Assembly (NCBI GenBank): GCA_021613375.1
Contig: JAJQXZ010000029.1
Coordinates: forward strand, 62,001-126,000
Length of the DNA stretch: 64,000 bases
Direction: 5' to 3'
Source of the DNA: Megaleporinus macrocephalus
Lineage: Eukaryota; Chordata; Actinopteri; Characiformes; Anostomidae
The position numbers were made by a program, and so were the translations under genes. The notes beneath the pieces were generated by a model. The model was not told where the DNA came from. It worked only from the letters and a program-made list of their open reading frames with translations, and ran no database searches. How positions within the stretch are numbered: the stretch's first letter is position 1; every line of letters begins with the position of its first letter. Of this stretch, positions 34,717-64,000 are shown in pieces.

Positions 34717-35114
34717 TGCCCAAACCTTTTTCAAAAAGGCACAGATTGGACAATATCAAAATACCAAAGGGCCCTCTTTCCAAAAGTATTATTCATAAAT
34801 TATATGTGACACTGTATTCAAAATATGAAAAAAACACAAACGTACAGAATAATGAACAATTATTTAATAATGAATTCAAAAATGTAAACAATGTTACAAC
34901 GTACAGCAAATTTTGTCTGAACATGTGCTGAACAACATTTCTGCATCAAGTATCTCATGTCGACTGTATGTTACTCCGTCGCTATGTATCACCAAACTTA
35001 TGGAACTCAATAACAGCAAGTCTTATATTTCTTAAGCCACATAATCTATATATAGATTAGTTTATAGTGGCTTCTGAGAGGGGGAGTAAAAAGGGTGGGG
35101 GGATTACCTCTGCA

Positions 35115-35467
35115 CAGTGCTTAATTTGTAAAACATCAGGTAATGGAACACTAAAGGTGTGGTGGTCCAGCAAGTTGCAGTGAGGGGAAAAGGTCCTGGA
35201 ACGCATAGACACAACAGTGCTTCAAGTGTCCATCTAACATAGTAGCATTCTATACAATAAAATAATCCCAGCTTTAATGACTGCAGTAAGGAGCTGAAAC
35301 CATAAAATCTGAGATATGCCACTGGATGAATAGTTTTTGGTGTCCTACAAAAAAAAAAATCTCAAAGAGGAGGTGGATCCACATAAATAAGTTCTGGAAC
35401 GCAGGTGCCTGAAATATAAGAGGTGGCAGATCTTGTTCCAGCAAGATCCAGCACAAATTAAGCACTG
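35115..35467. mobile_element. 353-bp hAT-type MITE
   Basis: The termini CAGTGCTTAATTTGT and ACAAATTAAGCACTG are inverted, the last with one base difference. The flanks cctctgca and cctctgta are a 7-of-8 target duplication. Nothing coding inside. From 35470 to 36790 I see no gene. Confidence 0.82.
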
Positions 35468-36794
35468 CCTCTGTATATTATTGCAAAGTAACTTGTGCAA
35501 ATACCAGAGCACATTGCATACTAAAATACTGCAAGTATTTTTTTATCATATGTAAATGTTAAATGTTATTAGAAGGGAAAGAAACATTCTTCAAATAATC
35601 TATGTATGCATTCATATATAGAATACATATTCTCTATATATTCCTAAATCAGTAAACTTACAAACTTCTAATACACTGTTAAATAAGCTCTAACAATCCT
35701 ACTGCTATAATGATTACATAAAAACACTCGTCCATAAAGTAAAGCAAAGGTACACCCTTTAAAGGTTCATCTTACTTAACAAACTAGCTTGAAAGTCTTT
35801 AAAGATTCAAAAAGAAATTCAAACATTAAAAGGGACAACTGGAGTGGATAACATAATGGATAACATTTTTAACCATTTTAACACACAAATGGAGACACCC
35901 TCCTACTAAAGTCCAAATTATAAAGTCTTTTAAATTTGTCTTTAGACTGCGTGTGAGTCCCCTTCCATCCTGTTGGGTGCTGTCAGTTGAAGGTCTACAT
36001 GTCTCACAGTCCTTCTGTGCGGGGTGCAGGGGGTGCTTCCTGTCCCAACGGTCACATCTTGAGAAACATGGTTTTAGCTTGAGCCATGTGAGAGGGGGTT
36101 CTTGGTGAAATTTGGATACTATAGAAAAACTCTGTCCTTGGTGATTGATGTTCCACCAGATCAACAAAGTTTGACTAGATTCACCTATTTTCAATTTGAT
36201 GTATTCAGTTCAAATTATTAGGGCAGAAAGAGGGTGCTGATTGTAAATTGGGGTCGTAAATGATCTCTTTGTGCTTGTTTTACGACAGGGAGAGAACATC
36301 AACATTAGAACAACATTGATTCATACTGTTGCTTTATATTTAACTCCTTCATTATGTCTCTCTACGAAAAAATATTCATCCATCTCTCCTGTAATCGTCA
36401 ATTCTCACTGTCAGTCCTTGCACTTATTTGTTGTAGCTGCCACTACATGCCGTTCTGTAAATTCAGGACCATCAGTCAGAAAAATAATGACTCTTAAGTT
36501 TAAATAACTTTGATTGCTAACACAGCAGTGAACCGTACTATGCAGTTTTAGGAATACAAGCTTCATTTATGTGTAGGTAAAATATGCTGTGAATAAAATA
36601 TGATACAGAAAGCTGCTTGGCAACAATTTGGGGATAATAGCCATTGTTAGCAATGGCTTCTAGCAAGTGTAGCTATATTTAACAATGACAGCTCAGTAGT
36701 TGTGTTTATAGCACAACTGTAGAGGAATCTTCGGGATGTAACATTATTGATTGAGGTAATGATTTTGAAGACATTAGCCTACAAACACAGTAAC

Positions 36795-37410
36795 GTTGTG
36801 ACAACCTATTATTTTCACAATTCCTCAGAAAGTTGTGATGTTGTCTGACAATGTTGTGTAGTTTCAACGTTGTCAGTACATTGTCGCTACCTCCATGAAT
36901 CCTTTATATGTTCCATTATATCTGCAAGGAACTTTTCCAAATAAGTAGTCATAACACCATAAAACCTTATACGATAACACTATATGCCTTTATACCATAA
37001 TACCATACATACACCTTTATATCACACACAATAAAAAATACCCATACCACATAATACCTTTACAACATACCATGTACCATAATACCATATACCTTTATAC
37101 CATAATACCGTATACCTTAATACCATACACCATTATACCATAACCCCATACACCTTTATACCACACACAATAAAAAATACCTATACCACATAATACCTTT
37201 ATAACATACCATATACCATAATACCATATACCTTCATACCATAATACCATATACTTTATAACATTATATCATATATGTACACCATATATATATACATAAT
37301 ACCATAAAACAAAGTTACTTAGTTGTGATGTTGTGACAAACTTGTTGAGACAAAGTAAACCGCACCACCTTTTGACAACGTGGAAGCAACATATATTGTA
37401 AGAAAGTAGA
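36795..37410 (+). repeat. dispersed repeat (gttgtgacaacctatt family) split by a ~139-bp tandem repeat
   Basis: The two ends (36795-36900, 37320-37410) match one continuous inverted copy at 39725-39957. The middle (about 36955-37305) is a tandem array built on ccataataccatataccttta, with cacacacaataaaaaatac recurring 139 bp apart. Confidence 0.75.
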
Positions 37411-37565
37411 TAACATTGTGTGTTTGCTGTGATGTGCTCATATATGTATTTTGGTGAATAACTAAACTAAAGACAGATTTTCAACGACTACTATGGGTAG
37501 GTGGATCGATCCAACATTATTGATTCCAACATTAGTATTGGTATTGGTATTGGATCGATACTACA

Positions 37566-37625
37566 TTAACATTTACGGCATTTAGCAGACGCTCTTATCC
37601 AGAGCGACTTAAAAAGTGCTTAGTG
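37566..37625 (+). repeat. SINE/LINE-tail type conserved repeat
   Basis: ttacggcatttagcagacgc followed by tcttatccagagcgactta is one of the commonest teleost repeat signatures. Only this portion is recognisable. Confidence 0.7.
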
Positions 37626-37821
37626 TTTGGTCAGAGTATGAGTATCTCTATCTAGTACAAACAGGTTTAAGTCCAAACCACTCTTATCCTCAAACACTGC
37701 CATAAACAAGTGCCAGAGCTGATACCTAGAAAGAAGATAACCAAATATAAGATTAGACACAGAGCAACACCTAGCAAGACTGGAACACCTACAGAGAAGA
37801 GAATAAATACAAGACTACATA

Positions 37822-37975
37822 CAGTACAAGTCGTCACTGTCCAATGAAAAACATGTATCTCCATTTTTGTCGATTTTGAGTTTTCTACATCATTTGAACA
37901 CGCCAATGGTCGTTTACATTGTGTGAAAATTTAATGATGAATGGACCAATAGAAGTGCTCCAAAACAGTATCCAG
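37822..37975 (+). repeat. dispersed repeat, second copy of the 8568-8896 family
   Basis: It shares catgtatctccatttttgtc, catttgaacacgccaatgg and aatggaccaatagaa with the first copy. Confidence 0.75.
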
Positions 37976-38130
37976 GTAGCTCATATAAACTATAGGTGAA
38001 ACTAGGGGTGAAAGTAGTTTTGCATTGTTAGTGGTGTGTGGCTGAATATAATAACGCTTGTGTTAACTGTGAAAGAGACGCTATCTACCCCTTCAAACTT
38101 TGTAAACAAACATAACGTTGCGGAGCTACT

Positions 38131-38345
38131 ATAGTTTATATGAGCTACCTTGATACTCTGTGGATCTCTGAAAGGACTCTTGTAGAGACCTCTGTATCTG
38201 AGCTGAGGGTCTTGATCTTTCTGAGTGGTGTCCCTCCTCCTCCCATTGTTTCTTTTGTAGCTCTGAGTTCTCTTTTTTGTGTTGTTTTATGTGTTTATAC
38301 AAATTTGTGGTGTTGCACTGAGCAGCCTTCTTGCACACATCACAT
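38131..38345 (-). mobile_element. hAT transposase BED-finger fragment
   Basis: Minus-strand translation has C-K-K…CNTTNLYKHIKQHKKE, the C…H-x-H pattern of BED zinc fingers in hAT transposases. It is followed by a charged linker and broken off after about 70 residues. Confidence 0.6.
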
Positions 38346-38450
38346 TTTCATTTTTCCAGTGTAAAATACCACCACACTGCAGTCCTCTTTCAAACAGCAC
38401 TCCTCTTTGTCTCTGCCATGCCAAATATCAATCCCATCACATTAGAATCT

Positions 38451-38640
38451 GCTGCCAAGTCATCCTTTTACAAGGAGAAACTGGAATCATCATCATCTGA
38501 TCCACACAAGCTCTTAAGTATTTTTTCCTCTTTTCTCAAACCCCCCTCTCCCCCACCACCCTCTTCTCTTACCCCAGAGGATTTTGTCACCTTCTTCGAG
38601 AATAAGGTTAACAAAATCCGCCAGTTGTTTTCCTCTTTCT
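38451..38640 (+). mobile_element. non-LTR retrotransposon ORF2 linker fragment
   Basis: The plus-strand reading PHKLLSIFSSFLKPPSPPPP then TPEDFVTFFENKVNKIRQ resembles the endonuclease-RT linker of fish L2/CR1-type LINEs. An AAT/TAG microsatellite follows at 38760-38935. Confidence 0.6.
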
Positions 38641-38807
38641 ACTTCAGCAGCCTTGTGCTAGCAACAGCCAAAGTTCAAAAATTATTTCTCCTTAGAAACT
38701 TTATAAATGTCCGGCTCATATGTTTACAGATGCTTGAATTATTATTCATCTGGCATTATTCATCATTATTATTAGTAGTAGTAGTTGTAGTTGTAGTATT
38801 AGTAGTA

Positions 38808-38845
<38 letters not shown>

Positions 38846-39724
38846 TATGGTTATTATTATTATTATCATATACTTAATATTACTATTATTATTATTATTA
38901 TTATTATTTCAAATGATAAAATACGGATATTATTATTAATGATATAAATACAGTTATAATAAATATTAAACATCTGCTACATGTAGGTAAGGTATAAATA
39001 GACTTTATTTTATTTCATCTAGGTGACTGCCCAGTGGTATCTGTATTTACTTGGAACCGGATCGATACCAACTTTTGAAGTATGGCACACCACTAGCGAC
39101 TACCTTTGCTTTTTTTGTCGACACGCCCCCAACTCGGAAATCGAAAAAACTGGGTCTCAACTAACAATCACTAGTAAATACGACAAAGTGGTGGCGTTAA
39201 CATTCGCTCATCTAGTAAATACGACATGACTTGAATGCAGCGTCAGACTATATGCAGTGCTTCATTTCGGCGCGGTGCTTGTAGAGCCCTCGTGCTAACA
39301 TTTTCAAATTTTTAAAATAACGGTTTCCTTCCAACCGACGCATTCCAGAAGCTTCAGCGTCTGCGCTCTTACTGCAGCTCGGGGTGTTTGGGCTGCTTCA
39401 TCTGAAGAGGAGTTGAGTTAAAGTTAATCCATAGCTTATTTAAAAAATGTTTAAGTATTTAGGTTAAGGCAGCGAACGGAAAAGTGACACGTTTTTGTCT
39501 TGTATTTTGTTGCCAGCGTTAGCTTTCGGCGACGCATATCACTGTAAGGTAGCTAACGCTAGCGCATTAGCTAACTGGCTACCGCCGACGGATGGGAAGG
39601 TAAGCACTTTTTTGTCACAAACGACTAGAAAATCATTTAACTAATGTTAGCGGCTTTGGGGGACTTCTCGCTGCACCAGAGTCTTAAAAAAGCCCACTCA
39701 TATTTCTGTCAGTTGTTGCTGTGT

Positions 39725-39957
39725 AGCACGTTGCTACAATGTTGTCGAAAGGTGGTGCGGTTTACGTTGTCTGAACAGAGTTGTCACAACATTGTCACAA
39801 CGTCACCACTAAATAATGTTGTCATGCAGTAGTATGACAAAATGTGTGACAACGTACTGACAACGTTCGGCACTATGTTCTCATAACGTTGGCACAACTT
39901 TTTGATGAATTACATTTCAACGGCTCTAAAACAATAGGTTGTCACAACTAAACTGTG
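39725..39957 (-). repeat. inverted copy of the gttgtgacaacctatt repeat
   Basis: An uninterrupted copy of the family at 36795-37410, in the other orientation. A third partial copy lies at 40590-40700. Confidence 0.75.
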
Positions 39958-40538
39958 GGTGCGTCCGAAATCCCGTACTTGATCAGTACGTACTCAGTTG
40001 GAGCTGGAGCGCTCATGCCTGTCCGTTATAGCAGTGCTGCTCTTTCAGTGTGTGAGTGTTTAGTATCCACACAACCTCGAACACACTACGTCACCATCTT
40101 ACCAACACGGTAAAGGTATTTATTTAAAAGCCCCGTTTACTGATGGATTTAGAGACTGTTTGTGACACCGTTCTGCATGTTTTCTAAATATCTGCTCACA
40201 CTGTGCCTAGTTGTAGCTCAGAGAAGACGAAACAGGAGGAGTTTAATCATTGTTTACCTCAGAAGCAGCGCTAACTCCTGTAGCGGCAGTTTACTAGCCG
40301 TAGCCACGTACACACAGCCGGCGTACCGCGTTTCACGGCGCTTTCTCCTCCGCTTTGAATTCCTCCGCGGCTCTGATGGAATTCTGGGATAGGACAGTGT
40401 GCTGGGGCTGCATACTTAAAAATGTCTGCCGGTGCAGTACGTCATCCGGGGACTTTATACTACGTATTTGGACACCCTAGTCACTCTCGCGCACTGCTTT
40501 TGCTGTTCAGTATGGAAGTACACGATTTCGGACGCACC
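39958..40538. mobile_element. 581-bp MITE with 5-bp target duplication
   Basis: The termini GGTGCGTCCGAAATC and GATTTCGGACGCACC are perfect inverted repeats. The flanks on both sides are ctgtg. It is inserted at the edge of the gttgtgacaacc repeat. Confidence 0.85.
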
Positions 40539-40851
40539 CTGTGTTTGCAGGGGAACTCCATGGGATTTTGCCGGGTTGCCAATAATTATAATAACATAAA
40601 ACAACCATATTCAGTAGTGACGTTGTGACAGTCTTGTTCAAACAACATAAAAAACACCACCTTTTGACAGTATTGTAGCAACGTTGCAAGAAAATAAAGT
40701 AGTGTGCCGAATCAAGCTTCTGCAAAACTGTATAAAATATTAGTGTTATTACTGATTACATTTACATTCTGAACTTGCAGTACAGCACATTCTGCCTGAA
40801 AATTATGCAAGCCACATTTCAGCACACTTGTTCAATGACGGTAAAAACATT

Positions 40852-41096
40852 TTGTTCTCTTTCTAGTTAGCAATTCAAAACTAACCCATGCCTCTCTGTG
40901 CACTATATGTGCTGCAGTAAGCCTCAGCTTTTAGCCTTTCCCAGAAACCATGTGACTTTGTCTCAGCAGCTTCATTGTGACCACGTCTCAGTCTATGGGT
41001 GTGTTCATTTAACTTCCTGGACAAATGTAGCCTGCAGTATATGAAGCTAGGGCTTTGATTCTTGTCACATCCTCTTGGCAGGCTAGGAGCCAGAAG
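40852..41096 (+). promoter_or_regulatory. candidate promoter and non-coding exon 1 of the RNF213-like gene
   Basis: TTGTTCTCTTTCT (40852-40864) is an ISRE-like site with one mismatch, and TTCCCAGAA (about 40939) fits the STAT/GAS pattern TTCNNNGAA. A strong donor AGAAG|gtaagt at 41096/41097 would end a 5' UTR exon that can splice to the acceptor at 41837. Interferon control fits what is known for RNF213, but here it is inference. Confidence 0.4.
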
Positions 41097-41871
41097 GTAA
41101 GTTATCAGCTTTATTTTATGATTTCTGAATTTACATTCCATTTAAAAACACTGATTTTTTTTCTAAAGAAATTTGTTAATATGTGAGGGGGAAAGCCACT
41201 GATTGTTTTCAAAATGTCCCTATAAGTAAGTAAATGATTAAATAAGTTAAAAGCTACCTTACAGAAAATTATTACATGACATGGTCATGAATACAATGCT
41301 ATTTACAACTGTAAAGAGTCTACAGTGAACTATTCCAAATTAGACCAATCATAATGGGACTGTTTGCAGCTTTAGGACAGAATTATTTTAAAAAAAATAG
41401 CCTAGTCAAAGATTACAAATGTCTCATTTAGAAAAAAATAAGTTGTTTGTTGTTTTTTTCCATTTGGTACAAAGAATTTCAGTTCACAGTTTGCAAAATG
41501 AGCACACAATTGTCACTGTTAAATTATATTTTTAGTAAGGCTCTGAACAAAAGTGAAAGTAACCAGAAAAACCTTCACTTTTATTTCTGAGAATCTAAAA
41601 AGGTGTATGTCTGAACAATTTTGTATGTACTAGTGATACCAAGAGGCAAATAGCAGCCAGTTTACAGAGCATAGAGATGAATATTTTCACCTTAAATTTG
41701 TGTTATCCACTGTAGTCAAATCAGCTTGAAACTTCAAACCCACTATAAATCTGTTTGTTTCTCTATTAAATTGTTTATGTATAAATATGGAATAAAGTTC
41801 TTTGAGGTTGATCAGCATTGTCTTGCTATTTTCCAAGTGAAACTTCAGATGGGTTTGTGAGACCATTGGAA

Positions 41872-61940
<20,069 letters not shown>

Positions 61941-63060
61941 GTAAGTATTCCGGGACAAATGTTCTCAAGTAGTGAATATTAAACTTTTATTATTATTATT
62001 ACTGAAGGCTTTACTGTATTATAAGCCTATTTAAATATGGCTCTATATTGTGTTTGTCTGTTGATGGCGCGTCCAAAGTCATGCCCACTACCCCAAAAGA
62101 TTAATAAGTTAACAAGTTCTTCACCATGACACATTTGGACAGATTATGTATCTTTTTTTTCAGATTACTGATGTTTAGATAGACATGACCAGTAAAACAC
62201 AACTCCTGCATATACAAATTCACAATGTATACAACATTTAAGTGTGTAAATGTTGTATGTCCAGTGTAAAATCTGCGTAAAATCTGTAAAAATTTTGTTT
62301 ATGTACTTTATGTGGTTCAAACGGCTTGTTGCAAACTCTGAAAGGCACGAGGCAGTTTTATTTAATGCATCCTAAAAATGCACTCTGTGGTTGGCGTGCA
62401 TATTTACAGATGTAAAATGTCTATTTATATTTTGGAAACTGACTACCACCGTGTTCCCCATAAGCAACAGTATCATTAATAAGCAGTGACCAGAAGGCGT
62501 GTTTAGATTTTTAGATGCCTTTGTCTTTAGATGCAATAAATGAGATACTGGTAGCTCTTAAGTGCATTTTGCATTTAAAAAAATAAAAGTTGTTCTAAAA
62601 ATCTCAGACTGATTGAGTGTTCTAAAAAACGTAATTCTTCACTTCATGATTGAACTGTTTAATTTAAGCAACATAAATAATGACCTTAATGCTGCTAGGC
62701 CTTATTTTAAACACATTCTCCTTATACAGTAAGTGTGTTTGTGTGTACCTCTGCAGTTAAATGATTATTCAAATAGTCATTTAGATAGTATACTTTGATA
62801 TTTTAGATCGGATTAGAGCTTAGAAATCTGATTAAGAAATCTGACAAAGAGCTCGATTCTAGCTGAGTAATTGGCTTTTTATTTTACTTTTATTCATTTT
62901 GCTATTTAAAATGTTTCTGATTTTCTCAGTGTGCAAAACCTTTATTGGTAAGAGGCCAATAAAACAGTCTTGAAGCAATGCTGCTTGACAAAATGAAGGA
63001 TGTAAATATTTTTCATCCTTTAGAGCAGGGTTATTGAATTAGAATTCAGTAAACACCACT
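61941..63060. other. intronic sequence, next exon not identified
   Basis: A good acceptor ttctgattttctcag followed by an 18-bp phase 0-0 stretch (62930-62947) and a gtaaga donor could be a microexon (C-A-K-P-L-L). It is too short to support. No longer exon is visible. Confidence 0.35.
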
Positions 63061-63065
63061 TAGAG

Positions 63066-63720
63066 GAAATTTCCTCAGGTTGGTCCCAACTGTCATCATC
63101 TCTAACGTGTGTTCTGATTCAGTGGTGTATCCTGTTTACTGAAGTAGTCTAGTATCAGCATCTTATACCATCAGCTACTGAAACACCAACACACCACACA
63201 TACTGTTCAGTATATTTCAGTTCAGTAGAAAAAAAGTAAATAAAACTTTTTAGAGCATGCTGCCTGAATTAGCCTTTTTCCGACTTGCTTTATTCTTCAA
63301 CTAACTTTATTCTCCCACTTGCTTTTTTCTCTTACTAGCTTTATTCTCCAACTCGCTGTATTTTCTGACTCCCTTTAATCTTTGACCTACTTTATTCTCC
63401 GACTTGTTTTATTCTCTGACTCGTTTTATTCTCCGACTGCTGCTTCTTGTTATGTACCTTCCCTGTGTGCGCCGCACTCCCTAATCTGCATGGATCTGAT
63501 TAGCTGAGGAGAGCCTTTGGTGATCTTACAACGCATAATTGGTCTGTGAGTTTACTGCACTACAAAGCCCGTATGCCCTAAAGACAAGAAAAGTTCCGCC
63601 GCTTAAAATAAACACTGTCAGAAATAAATTCTTCTCAATAGTTCATCGTTTTGTGTCCACATTGGATGACAACTGGGTCCGGACCACGGTTCACCCGTTA
63701 GTGGCCTCTGCTCTAGATGG
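63066..63720. repeat. long dispersed repeat, copy 2
   Basis: Same orientation and order of blocks as 15940-16595, with a different insertion/deletion pattern, including a pyrimidine-rich tract of ctttattctc-type units at 63280-63440. Confidence 0.8.
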
Positions 63721-64000
63721 TGTATGTTCATATTTTTGGATTAAAATCACTTAACAAAATGCACAATGAAGTACATGTGAATGTGATAAACAGATTAGAG
63801 ACAAAATCTGATTTTTTCTAATTCTAACCTTAACTAGAAAAATTAGGAAAGGCATTGCTTAAACATGTTAACTACAATCATCTGTCAGGGAAAGGTGATG
63901 ATTTAGAGCTGTTCCTCAAAATGTTTCTGTCTCTTAAAATGAACAGTAAACTACTAGAAACCAACGGTGGCCGAGAAGACCCAACGCACTGCAGATTCAC

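Noticed and set aside
62809..62870. Possible last exon IGLELRNLIKKSDKEL… after gatattttag
   Set aside because: Phase fits, but it stops after 19 codons without family resemblance; chance is as likely.

Overview
The window looks like ray-finned fish (teleost) nuclear DNA. It has spliced genes with GT-AG introns, an MHC class I gene of the fish classical type, Tc1 and hAT DNA transposons, an L1-like LINE piece, and many micro- and minisatellites. The species cannot be named from the sequence. An ostariophysan-type genome is my inference from the repeat flavour only.

Layout, left to right. (1) 0.5-3.7 kb, plus strand: a small three-exon gene for a secreted deaminase-fold protein. It has a signal peptide, an H-S-E zinc/proton-shuttle motif and an S-P-C-C-D-M-C zinc motif. 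An IRF/ISRE-like site and a CRE-like site lie just upstream. A 206-216 bp tandem repeat sits in its first intron and again 3' of it. (2) 5.7-10.6 kb: two large repeat arrays. One is an 86-copy, indel-free 20-bp minisatellite in which most units carry a perfect RNA polymerase III A-box. The other is a 1.4-kb array of 12-bp type. (3) 10.8-18.2 kb, minus strand: an MHC class I gene with leader, alpha1, alpha2 and alpha3 exons, followed by a second in-phase alpha3 exon. Several introns hold different expanded minisatellites (39 bp, 51 bp), and a 44-bp AT-rich array lies upstream. (4) 20.1-29.5 kb, plus strand: a two-Ig-domain type I membrane receptor with an acidic tail that carries a dileucine motif. 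A truncated pseudogene copy follows at 31.3-32.1 kb, abutting an L1-like fragment. (5) 32-41 kb: gene-poor, with many MITEs and LINE, hAT and Tc1 pieces. (6) 41.0-62 kb, plus strand: the 5' part of a large gene. Seventeen coding exons join in perfect phase for 576 codons, and the product resembles the N-terminal CBM20-like domain and helical arm of RNF213. The gene runs off the right edge. Its introns hold a 1.63-kb Tc1 element with dead transposase, three hAT-type elements with 8-bp target duplications, and a long inverted repeat.

Taken together, the genes read as an immune neighbourhood: a secreted deaminase, an antigen-presenting molecule, an Ig receptor and an interferon-type giant E3 ligase relative. 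IRF/ISRE-like motifs occur near two of these genes. The most unusual items are the secreted deaminase, the doubled alpha3 exon, the A-box minisatellite and the tandemly duplicated exon pairs at the start of the RNF213-like gene. Splice sites were called by eye from consensus plus phase. No expression evidence or database search was available.
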